Of a stretch of DNA of 64,000 nucleotides, positions 17,132 to 24,378 are shown in pieces. Within the stretch, counting starts at the first letter, position 1. Every line of letters starts with the position of its first letter. A program made the translations under genes and the position numbers. Origin of the DNA: Psychrobacter aquimaris (GTDB lineage: Bacteria; Pseudomonadota; Gammaproteobacteria; Pseudomonadales; Moraxellaceae); contig NZ_JABASR010000001.1 in assembly GCF_016107525.1 (NCBI RefSeq), forward strand, positions 1 through 64,000, given 5' to 3'. The notes beneath the pieces were generated by a model, which had not been told where the DNA came from, searched no databases, and was given only the letters and a program-made list of their open reading frames with translations.

Positions 17132-17932
17132 CTAGAACTTAAACAGGTTCGCATTGTTTTGGGTTAGTATCTTAGTAACCAAAGCGTCATCGTTGACGAT
17201 TTTTCTAAAAGCCTTAAGTGCTTTGTCAAAACTCATTTTATTTTCATACTGAGTATGAGGCCAATCACTTCCCCAGATCAGACGGTCTTCCATACCGCAC
17301 TTTTTTAGTAATTCAAAGGCATCAATCGCATTTTGAGTATTTAATTCATTATCTAGGCGATAGTAAGCAGATACTTTGACCCAGTGTTGACTCGGGTCAA
17401 GCATTTCTAAGAAGCGTTGATAATTTAGATCGTCGACACCTAACGTAGGATCAAATCTGCCAAAGTGATCTATAACAATATCGATTGAATAGTGGTCTAA
17501 TATAGGCAGTAACTGTACTAAATAATCCGCTGGCGCATGTATCTCTATTTGCCAGTGCATAGCCGCAATATTATTTAAAAACTCTTGCCACTTAGGTTCA
17601 GTTAAATTAGGGCAGCTAAGGCCGAATAAATTGAGTCTTATACCGACAATACCTTGTTCATCTAAATGTCGTAAAGTATCGATACTTGTATTAGGGTCTA
17701 GTACTGCAATACCTTTTAGTCGTTCAGGATATTTTGAAATAGCCGACAGCATATAACTGTTATCAGTGCCATAAAAACTTGGCTGGACCATCACCCCTTT
17801 ACTAAAGCCGTTGAGGTCTAGGTATCTAATATAGTCTTCTATACTAGCAGTGTAGTTTGGGGTATAACGTGCATTGGGTACGAAGTTGGCTTCGTGTGAA
17901 AACGCATGAGCATGTGCATCGATATAGTTCAT
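17132..17932 (-). CDS. Amidohydrolase-2 family (lactonase-like TIM barrel) hydrolase
   Basis: The 266-residue metal-dependent hydrolase carries the amidohydrolase-2 signatures. The N-terminal IDAHAHAF supplies the HxH metal pair, and IEIHAPADY and IDHFGRFDP contain further histidines. LIWGSDWPHT near the C-terminus gives the conserved Asp. Closest known roles in this fold include 2-pyrone-4,6-dicarboxylate lactonase and related lactone hydrolases, so a lactone or carboxylate substrate is plausible but unproved. It lies 24 bp after the MatC-like carrier gene in the same direction, so the two form an operon. The divergent GntR gene at 19386 is the likely regulator. Confidence 0.85.
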   Translation of the reverse strand: MNYIDAHAHAFSHEANFVPNARYTPNYTASIEDYIRYLDLNGFSKGVMVQPSFYGTDNSYMLSAISKYPERLKGIAVLDPNTSIDTLRHLDEQGIVGIRLNLFGLSCPNLTEPKWQEFLNNIAAMHWQIEIHAPADYLVQLLPILDHYSIDIVIDHFGRFDPTLGVDDLNYQRFLEMLDPSQHWVKVSAYYRLDNELNTQNAIDAFELLKKCGMEDRLIWGSDWPHTQYENKMSFDKALKAFRKIVNDDALVTKILTQNNANLFKF

Positions 17933-17956
17933 AGAAACTCCTTTTTATAGTATTGG

Positions 17957-19246
17957 TTAGAAAATAAACTGAATAATCAAAGTTGCAATCAGTCCTGCCA
18001 CAATACCTATAGGAACCGCTTTAAGTAGTAGAGCATTTAGGAGTTTGTTCTTGTCAATATCTACTGGTGCCGAACCTAATATTAAACTACCACCAGATGA
18101 GAATGGAGAAATAGAGGAGCTTTGAGCACCGACAACTATACAAACAAAGAGTAATACTGGATTCAGACCCGAAGCAATGGCCAGTGCAGGGACAATAGGG
18201 AATAGTGCAGGTGCGACTACTCCAAGAGTACTTGCAAATACCGACATAATGGCACTAATAATAAATACTAATATAGGTATCAGCCATATAGGTACGTTTG
18301 TGCTTAACCACTCAGTGAGCTCATCTATAACACCCACTTCCACACCTAGGCTTATTAGCATTCCTACGCCGCAAATCATAATAAGTGTGCTCCAAGGTAC
18401 TAAACTTATTACAGTTTTCTCGTCTCCTAATTTCATGAATAAACTAATGATAGCAAAAAATATAGCGATAAAACCAATATCAATACGAGCATTTAAAAAG
18501 CCAATCGCTTCTACTTGAGGTAATAATATATTTAGAATCGGTACAATAAGCACGATAGACATCATGATAAAAATTAACATGAGGGATTTTTTTTGTTTGC
18601 TGTCTAAAGGTTCTGGCATCACAGCATCAATAGTTGCTTTATTGTGTTTAGCATTTACTAAGCTATAAATACCCAATACAACGACAGGAATTAAAAAAGT
18701 TGCAGCAAACACCCCTGATGAATAAGCAAAAGCAGTGTCTGCCGCTATACCTGCCGTATCCATAAGACCTCTAAAAATTACACCGCTTTGTGACGTCATG
18801 AAGTTTGCACCTGCTAACGCGCCGTAGTTAACGGCCAGAGCAGCGATCACAATATTCATATTGGCTTTCTTGCACAACAGCAAGGTCATGGGTGCCATAA
18901 ATGCTAGCACTGTATAGTAGCCTGCTCCCAATCCAGAAATGATGGTAGCTACGAAGAATACAACTAAGGGTAATAGCGCTGGAAAATTACGACATTTGTA
19001 TATCAGATGCCCTGAAAGTTTCTCTAAAGCACCGTTTGCCAGAGAGAAGTTATAAAATAATGTGACAGCAAAGATGATAAAGAAAATTTTGATAGGCCAT
19101 AAGGCAATAATATCAGACGCTTTAAGTCCGAGACCAAAACAGCCAATCAGATATGAAAATACAATAGCGAATAAGCCTATATTTATTTTCGTAGTGTACC
19201 CAAGGAAAATAGAAATTATGATAGCGGCTAGAATATAAAACGTCAT
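17957..19246 (-). CDS. MatC/SLC13-like dicarboxylate carrier
   Basis: The 429-residue protein has about twelve hydrophobic helices. The first part resembles the N-terminal domain of the rhizobial malonate carrier MatC (LPLVVFFVATIISGLGAGYY, then ALAVNYGALAGANFMTSQSG). The second half has the SLC13-type signature region VVGAQSSSISPFSSGGSLIL. It probably imports a dicarboxylate or related anion. ATG at 19246 is preferred because GGGAG lies eight bases upstream; a longer frame to 19318 arises from an AT-rich repeat in the leader. It precedes the amidohydrolase gene and diverges from the HutC-type GntR gene. Confidence 0.83.
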   Translation of the reverse strand: MTFYILAAIIISIFLGYTTKINIGLFAIVFSYLIGCFGLGLKASDIIALWPIKIFFIIFAVTLFYNFSLANGALEKLSGHLIYKCRNFPALLPLVVFFVATIISGLGAGYYTVLAFMAPMTLLLCKKANMNIVIAALAVNYGALAGANFMTSQSGVIFRGLMDTAGIAADTAFAYSSGVFAATFLIPVVVLGIYSLVNAKHNKATIDAVMPEPLDSKQKKSLMLIFIMMSIVLIVPILNILLPQVEAIGFLNARIDIGFIAIFFAIISLFMKLGDEKTVISLVPWSTLIMICGVGMLISLGVEVGVIDELTEWLSTNVPIWLIPILVFIISAIMSVFASTLGVVAPALFPIVPALAIASGLNPVLLFVCIVVGAQSSSISPFSSGGSLILGSAPVDIDKNKLLNALLLKAVPIGIVAGLIATLIIQFIF

Positions 19247-19276
19247 GTCTGCTCCCTGACCTAGCTGTGTGATATT

Positions 19277-19300
19277 ATAAACATATAAACATACAAACAT
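19277..19300. repeat. Three tandem 8-bp repeats in the matC/gntR intergenic region
   Basis: ATAAACAT, ATAAACAT and ACAAACAT stand head to tail between the divergent matC-like and GntR genes, upstream of both. They may form operator half-sites or a slippage tract. No classic GntR palindrome was found in the 139-bp gap. Confidence 0.45.
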
Positions 19301-19385
19301 ATATATGAATTTATGCACATATTAAGACGCATTGAGTGAGCGTTGTCAAATGGTTTTTTAATGTATAAGATGGGATCTGATATAG

Positions 19386-20135
19386 ATGAGTACTACTATG
19401 GATACAGAAATGCTAGAGAATTTTCAGAAATTCAATATGCCACGGTATGAACGAGTGCGATGGCAAATACAAGTTTTACTCACTGAAAACGAGTGGGATA
19501 AAGATACTCCTTTACCTACTGAATCAGAGCTGGCAGACAGGTACCAAGTGTCAGTAGGCACAGTCCGTAAAGCCGTTGAAAAACTCGTAGAAGATGGTGT
19601 GTTATTCAAGCAGCAAGGTCGAGGCACTTTTTTAAAACAGCCAAACTTTGAGGCGTCTTTATCAAGATTTTTTAAGTTCCGTGACAAAGAAACTGGTTAT
19701 GTGACGCCAACTGGTTTGGTGAAAAAAATAGCGTCTGTACCATCCGTTGACATCATTAATAAAAAATTAAAACTACGTAAAAATGACAGCTTAATCTATA
19801 TCGAACGCGTACGTATGGTGGAGGATAAAGTCATTCTAAGTGAAAAAATTTGGTTACCTCAAAGCTTATTTAATAATTTATTAACATTAGTTCAGGATGA
19901 TTTTGAGAACCTTTTATATCCTTTTTACTATAAAAAATGTGGACAGTTTGTTTCATCAGCAGTAGAAAAGCTGTCATTCATAAAAGACTATAGTGATGTA
20001 TATTTAGATAATACTGAGCAGCAAAGTGTAGTAAAAGTTTGCCGTATCGCAAAAAATCTTAAAGGCGAAGCCATTGAATATAGAGAGTCTTACGGTCTAG
20101 CAGAGAATTTTAGTTATGAAGTTCATATTAATTAA
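19386..20135 (+). CDS. GntR/HutC-family regulator with UTRA domain
   Basis: The 249-residue regulator has an N-terminal GntR winged HTH (about residues 18-85), with LPTESELADRYQVSVGTVRK and the family ending GRGTFL. A C-terminal UTRA ligand-binding domain (about 100-245) includes IYIERVRMVEDKVI and AIEYRESYG. HutC-type repressors bind a small metabolite of the pathway they control. It diverges from the matC-like/amidohydrolase operon, its probable target. An IS element is inserted 2 bp after the stop codon. Confidence 0.9.
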   Translation: MSTTMDTEMLENFQKFNMPRYERVRWQIQVLLTENEWDKDTPLPTESELADRYQVSVGTVRKAVEKLVEDGVLFKQQGRGTFLKQPNFEASLSRFFKFRDKETGYVTPTGLVKKIASVPSVDIINKKLKLRKNDSLIYIERVRMVEDKVILSEKIWLPQSLFNNLLTLVQDDFENLLYPFYYKKCGQFVSSAVEKLSFIKDYSDVYLDNTEQQSVVKVCRIAKNLKGEAIEYRESYGLAENFSYEVHIN

Positions 20136-20137
20136 TG

Positions 20138-20850
20138 GGGCTGTAGTAGATAAGCACTATGCTAGACTATTTTTATGAAGATAACCCGTTGTAAACTAAG
20201 TAAAAAAGTACAGCGAAGGCTTTTAGCGTTTTTCACGGCTGCAGTAACCGCTAGAACAGCCGCAGATTTGCTCAATATCCAACCTAACACTGCTGCGCTT
20301 TTTTATCATAAAATTAGACTTGTGATAGATTACCATCTCTCATTAGAAGCCGTTGAGCTCTTTGATGGTGAAGTCGAATTAGATGAAAGTTACTTTGGTG
20401 GCGTACGCAAAGGCAAGAGAGGTCGCGAGGCTGCTGGTAAAACAGCCGTATTTGGCATTCTAAAACGAAATGGTAAGGTTTATACCATTGTCGTAGCAGA
20501 CACCAAACAGACTACTCTAATGCCTGTTATCAAGCGTAAAATCAAGCCTGACAGCTTTGTTTATACTGATAGCTATCTAAGTTACAATGCCTTAGATATG
20601 AGCGAGTTTAAACATTTCAGAGTCAATCACTCTAAAGAGTTTAATTGTGGTAAAAACAATCACATCAATGGCATTGAGAACTTGTGGAATCAGTCTAAAC
20701 GAACACTCAGAAAATATAATGGGATCGATAAGAAGAACTTCCATCTATTTTTAAAAGAGTGTGAGTTCAGATTCAACTACGGGTCACCATCTAGTCAGCT
20801 TAAAATGCGGAGAAAATGGTGTGATAGTTAATCCTTATCTACTACAGCCC
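20138..20850 (+). mobile_element. IS1595-family insertion sequence (IS1016/ISPna2-like)
   Basis: The element is about 713 bp and bounded by inverted repeats GGGCTGTAGTAGATAAG (20138) and its complement ending at 20850, identical over 17 bases. It contains one transposase gene. No exact 8-bp target duplication is visible in the flanks (AATTAATG against TTTAATTT), so the site may have rearranged since insertion. It lies directly after the GntR stop codon, 130 bp before attachment copy B. Confidence 0.88.
20175..20831 (+). CDS. IS1595-family transposase
   Basis: The 218-residue transposase is full length and uninterrupted. It has an N-terminal HTH-like region (RTAADLLNIQPNTAALFYHK). The DDE catalytic core follows: GEVELDESYFGGVRKGKRGR gives the first Asp, TDSYLSYNAL the second, and HINGIENLWNQSKRTLRKYN the family-typical Asn/Glu block. 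The last is characteristic of the IS1016 and ISPna2 groups of IS1595. The gene fills its element, so it may still be active. Confidence 0.93.
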   Translation: MKITRCKLSKKVQRRLLAFFTAAVTARTAADLLNIQPNTAALFYHKIRLVIDYHLSLEAVELFDGEVELDESYFGGVRKGKRGREAAGKTAVFGILKRNGKVYTIVVADTKQTTLMPVIKRKIKPDSFVYTDSYLSYNALDMSEFKHFRVNHSKEFNCGKNNHINGIENLWNQSKRTLRKYNGIDKKNFHLFLKECEFRFNYGSPSSQLKMRRKWCDS

Positions 20851-20894
20851 TTTAATTTGGAGTGTTTTAAAAGGCTGGTCACTTTTTGGCTACC

Positions 20895-20922
20895 ATTTGG
20901 TCACCGTCGTTTTTTTGAGCAG
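20895..20922. repeat. Island-end motif near attachment copy B
   Basis: ATTTGGTCACCGTCGTTTTT, continuing TTGAGCAG, resembles TTTGGGCACCATGTTTTTT at 6928 and ATTGGGCACACAAGTTTTTT at 27409, each within about 130 bp of a tRNA-Val-like copy. A second TGGTCAC lies just upstream. A role as recombinase accessory site is inference. Confidence 0.35.
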
Positions 20923-20978
20923 TTTAAAAGAGCCTGAGTAGTAATGATTACAGAGTGTTACGAGTAAATATTTTCCTC

Positions 20979-21073
20979 TACAGCCCATATTTTTCAGACA
21001 AAAAAAGCCCCAATCGTGAGATTGGGGCTTTCTAAATTTGGTAGGCATAAGCAGACTCGAACTGCTGACCTCT
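20979..21073 (-). repeat. tRNA-Val 3' fragment plus terminator, attachment-like copy B
   Basis: CTACAGCCCATATTTTTCAG is followed by a terminator (GCCCCAATC / GATTGGGGC, about 21000-21033) and the tRNA-Val acceptor and T-arm sequence (21039-21073). It matches copy C (27490-27588) over about 95 bp with few changes, including the segment left of the terminator that copy A lacks. The match stops abruptly after GACCTCT, where an SDR gene fragment begins, so it is a junction and not a functional tRNA. Confidence 0.82.
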
Positions 21074-21292
21074 GAAGTGGCATCATGGGTCGCGTATCTT
21101 GCGTCCGAAGCCCGCAGAAAAGGTAGCTGGATACTTCGCGCCGCCAACGGACAGTTTCATGCAACCCGCGCCATGGAAGCTGAAGGGGTAGATTATCCTC
21201 GCGATCTTAGAGCGGTACAGGCGTCAAAGGTACAAGAAGTCGCGGACAATTGGTCATCGATTGTTATTCCTAATAGAGAACCGAGCGCATGA
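21071..21292 (+). pseudogene. Short-chain dehydrogenase, C-terminal fragment
   Basis: The open frame begins at the end of copy B with SEVASWVAYLASEARRKGSW, then ILRAANGQFHATRAM, and runs to TGA at 21292. EVAxxVAYLASE followed by a glycine/alanine strand is the typical C-terminal part of short-chain dehydrogenases. The Rossmann domain and catalytic Tyr/Lys are missing, removed by the junction at 21073. A start-like ATG overlaps its stop but the following frame closes after about 20 codons. Confidence 0.65.
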
Positions 21293-21404
21293 ATAAAGTA
21301 TTGGCAGTATTTGCAGGTAATATGAGTTTGCGTGAGTGTTTCTTTAAATAGCTATTTTTGCGCAAAGACGACTAGGCGCAAGTGGCGGTCTGCATCCAAC
21401 ATCA

Positions 21405-22363
21405 TTGAAGTATGTTCAACTCAGACCAATGCACTTATGGTGTATTTGATTGCGCTAGGCGCTTTTGCATTGGGGATAGCGTCTTATGTCACGGCTGGAC
21501 TTATTCCCATAATCGAACTGGCCTTCAGTATTTCTGCTGGCGCTTGATCTGTTTGTACTCGGCAATGCGGCCAGCGCCTTATCAACAAGTTCTTCTTGGT
21601 TACTTATTTTTCGAGCATTAGTAGGTATTGGGTCAGGCGTTTACTTAGCAGTTGGTATTGCGGCAGTGGCTACAATATAGCTATTTGGACGAGCAAAAGC
21701 CATCTTTATTATCATAGGTGGTATGGCTGCAGAGACGGTCTTAGGGGGGGGGCTCTGGGTATTGTTTTCGCCTAGCGCTTGGGCTGGGCATCAGCGTTTT
21801 GGTTGGTTACGTTACTTGGCATTATTGCCTTTGTAGGACTGTTTTGGCGATTACCCACATTGCCTATTTCAGAGAGTATTGTGCTACGCAAAAAAATGTC
21901 GTTACTGCTTGATCGTCAAGTCCTCGTGATTCTTTTGGTATCTTTGCTTGCGGCCATCGCCAGCCTTGGTATGTATACCTTCTTAGCGCCTTTCATGACG
22001 CTATTTATTATGCTGATATTGGCATTGTCTTTAATTTTACTACCTTTCATTGTCTTTTGGAATCCTTGGTTTGCTATGGTTCCGATTGTTATTTGGGGCG
22101 CAGTTGGTTAGGGATTGCAAGTACCGCAGAACAATCAACTGATAGGCGTTAGAGAGTCTGGAGGGGATGGCAATTTCGCTGTCGCCTTAAATGAATCTGC
22201 GCTTTATTTGGGTGGCGCGATTAGAGCAGGCTTAGGAGGTATGGTTTTGGTATTAAATCTTCCTGTACGGACGTTGCCAGTAGGCGCAAGCATAGTGGCA
22301 GCTATAGGGGCTTTTTTGCAGTTTATGTGTATGAGGTATGAACGGATTTATCAAAGGAAGTAA
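21405..22363 (+). pseudogene. MFS transporter, multiply frameshifted
   Basis: Pieces in different frames spell an MFS protein: VYLIALGAFALGIASYVTAG, then RALVGIGSGVYLAVGIAAVA, then WASAFWLVTLLGIIAFVGLF, and finally VALNESALYLGGAIRAGLGG. Several frameshifts and in-frame stops separate them, for example near 21547, 21680 and 22111. The order is collinear with an AraJ/NepI-type exporter. It is dead; it belongs to the same decayed block as the SDR fragment. Confidence 0.82.
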
Positions 22364-22544
22364 GATAAAGGGTTAAATATTCTTAAATAAATGATGAGTA
22401 GTTATGGTGAGCGATTAAATAAGATATGCTAATAAGCGTGTAGAGAAGTATCGTTTTCTAGAGATTATAAGCGAAATAGTAATGAATACACCTACTATTG
22501 TTAGGAGTGCTTTTAAATAGCTTTTTTTGAACATCTATCGGTAG

Positions 22545-22579
22545 CATAAGTCCACCATTATATTAATAGTGGACTTATG
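22545..22579. repeat. 11-bp inverted repeat hairpin
   Basis: CATAAGTCCAC and GTGGACTTATG pair perfectly around a 13-base AT-rich loop. It lies immediately before the start of an unrecognised decayed gene. It could be an operator or the end of a small mobile repeat; no second copy was seen. Confidence 0.5.
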
Positions 22580-23024
22580 TTTATAAGTATTTCAAAAGCG
22601 CGCATCGCAAATCACACGTTGAGTGTTTTATCACTTAGTTTAGCCAGCATTTTGATAAATATGGGTTCCCATGCCGTCACACCGGAACAATATCAAGAGC
22701 AGCGTAGTGATGCCTTTGAGGGATAAAACTAGATCAATCTAGTCGCGGTGTGCACGGATCGTCTGGCATTATAAGAGAAATTGGCGACGCTTGACGATTT
22801 ACAGCAAAAAAGGCACTGATGAAGGTATTATTTATGAGGGAGAAACGGGTGGTGATGAATAAATAATCAAAGCACATGGCGTTGTCCGAGTGCAAGACAA
22901 AGCCCTGCTTGAGTGCGGGCACGAACGTAGTCTGAAAGAATATTGTCCTATGACTCATCGTGCCTTGATGTGCCTATGTTTAGCCCATTTAGGCGCTCTC
23001 GTTCAGACTGAGGACACGCCCTAA
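22577..23024 (+). pseudogene. Decayed gene with signal-peptide-like start, unrecognised
   Basis: The first frame encodes a 49-residue piece beginning MFISISKARIANHTLSVLSL with a hydrophobic core and ending TPEQYQEQRSDAFEG. Further pieces in shifting frames read RFTAKKGTDEGIIYEGETGG and KAHGVVRVQDKALLECGHER, ending LVQTEDTP before TAA. They look like one broken gene for an exported protein. The family is not recognised. The stretch 22364-22544 holds nothing clear. Confidence 0.45.
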
Positions 23025-23043
23025 TCTCAAGCAATGATTAGCA

Positions 23044-23685
23044 TCAATCAATGACATTATATCTAAACAGCAAGATCACTACAGCAGAGCTGATCAACAC
23101 GCTCAAAAAGATATAGAACAAAACATTATTACTGACCAACGTCTTTTGGACATCGGAATACCCTAGCTTATCAAAGGTAATCAGGTCTTTATCTAAGTTG
23201 AAGTAATCAATGGTTTTTACGGTATCAATAAAATGATCGACGAACCAATTCGGCCAATGATGCGGTTTGAAGGGGGAGCTATCACTTAGCTGAGTATGCT
23301 TTGAGAACTTTTTCCAGTTACTGTCATTGAGATTAATACTGTGCATACGCCAATCTGTAAAGCTATAACCGCTGATCTCTTTAGAAAAAACGACATCCAC
23401 ATCCTTATGGTTTTCGTCTTTAAAAATTCTTTGCATCAGGGAGGAAACAACCTCCTTTGTGCCTTCTAGACATTGCAAAAAGCTGTCATTGTTATTGCAC
23501 AAAAACCCTACGATCTTGTTCTCTTTATTAAAAGACTCTGAGTGACGCTGTATATGTGCAAACACTGAGCTATCGGTGGTATTGACACCACTAACGTAGA
23601 TCAATCTTATGAGCGCGTTTGCCGGGGTATCACTCATAGATTCTTCTAGTTTGTCGTGGCTGTGTATATTTATCTTGGTATGCAT
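23044..23685 (-). CDS. BLUF-domain photoreceptor with C-terminal membrane anchor
   Basis: The 213-residue protein contains a BLUF (FAD blue-light sensing) domain at about residues 24-120. All key residues can be aligned with AppA: Tyr30 (LIYVSG), Asn53 (FNKENKIVG), Gln71 (FLQCLEG), Trp112 and Met114 (TDWRMHS). A linker of about 70 residues follows, then a hydrophobic C-terminal helix (NVLFYIFLSVLISSAVVILL) ending in a short charged tail. Most small BLUF proteins of this group, such as BlsA, are soluble, so membrane anchoring is unusual. The start could instead be Met17 (23637); neither has a strong ribosome binding site. No output-domain partner gene is adjacent. Confidence 0.87.
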   Translation of the reverse strand: MHTKINIHSHDKLEESMSDTPANALIRLIYVSGVNTTDSSVFAHIQRHSESFNKENKIVGFLCNNNDSFLQCLEGTKEVVSSLMQRIFKDENHKDVDVVFSKEISGYSFTDWRMHSINLNDSNWKKFSKHTQLSDSSPFKPHHWPNWFVDHFIDTVKTIDYFNLDKDLITFDKLGYSDVQKTLVSNNVLFYIFLSVLISSAVVILLFRYNVID

Positions 23686-23962
23686 ATCAAAGGTTACTTG
23701 TTGTTTTTATGGATATTATGATTGCTATTATAAAATATTTGTAGATATTTATATAACCTTAGCGTACAAGAAATACTATCAAACGTCCAAATTTAGAAAT
23801 AGTGGAATACAGTCAGCGCCATAAATCCTGAACACTACTGATGCGTTAATACAATAACTCACAGTGCTCTATAGATACAGCTGACCTTTCACATTAATAA
23901 CTTTTATCTTATTCCCATAACGGATGTTATGATAAATGGTTAGCAAATATAGAGTGAACGCT

Positions 23963-24301
23963 ATGAAAGACAGATTAATAGTCGTACCAACTTCAAAAGA
24001 GGCAGAGCAAAGACTAGATTATGATAAATGTACAGATAATGATGTAATTGAATATAATTTGAATGAGAAGGAATTTGACGAATTATATGATATAGAATTT
24101 TTCGCTGAACTAAATGATAAATTAGGATTGATAATTGATGACTACGAATCCGAAGAAGTATTAGAGGATAAGCTAAAAAATTTAGAAGATTCTATGGAGT
24201 GTTATCTTGGTAAACATCCAAGAAATATACTACTTAGAAATCTCAACGATTTGTTCCAAGTTGCTTATGAAAAAAGAATGGGAGTATTCTTCTTCTTTTA
24301 A
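23963..24301 (+). CDS. Acidic hypothetical protein
   Basis: The 112-residue protein is strongly acidic and AT-rich in codon use compared with neighbours, a sign of transfer. It starts MKDRLIVVPTSKEAEQRL, has a long acidic middle (NEKEFDELYDIEFF) and ends in four phenylalanines. ATG at 23963 follows GAGTGAA; a longer frame to 23936 lacks a ribosome binding site. No family was recognised. Small acidic proteins in such islands are often immunity proteins, but no toxin gene is beside it and that reading is a guess. Confidence 0.6.
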   Translation: MKDRLIVVPTSKEAEQRLDYDKCTDNDVIEYNLNEKEFDELYDIEFFAELNDKLGLIIDDYESEEVLEDKLKNLEDSMECYLGKHPRNILLRNLNDLFQVAYEKRMGVFFFF

Positions 24302-24378
24302 TTAATCAGACTATTTTAAGATAGTAATTCTCCAAGTTTAGTGATACGGATTTGGCAGCAGAGGTCATGGAGAGCGGG

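Noticed and set aside
19247..19318. N-terminal extension of the MatC-like carrier
   Set aside because: The extra 24 residues come from an AT-rich repeat leader; a good GGGAG site sets the start at 19246.
20130..20858. 8-bp target duplication around the IS1595 element
   Set aside because: The flanks AATTAATG and TTTAATTT are both AT-rich but not identical, so no duplication is claimed.
21039..21073. tRNA gene at copy B
   Set aside because: Only the acceptor 3' strand and T arm remain; the sequence then changes to a dehydrogenase fragment.
21038..21292. Intact 84-residue gene starting inside copy B
   Set aside because: The first residues come from tRNA-derived sequence; only the part from 21071 is dehydrogenase-like, so it is treated as a fragment.
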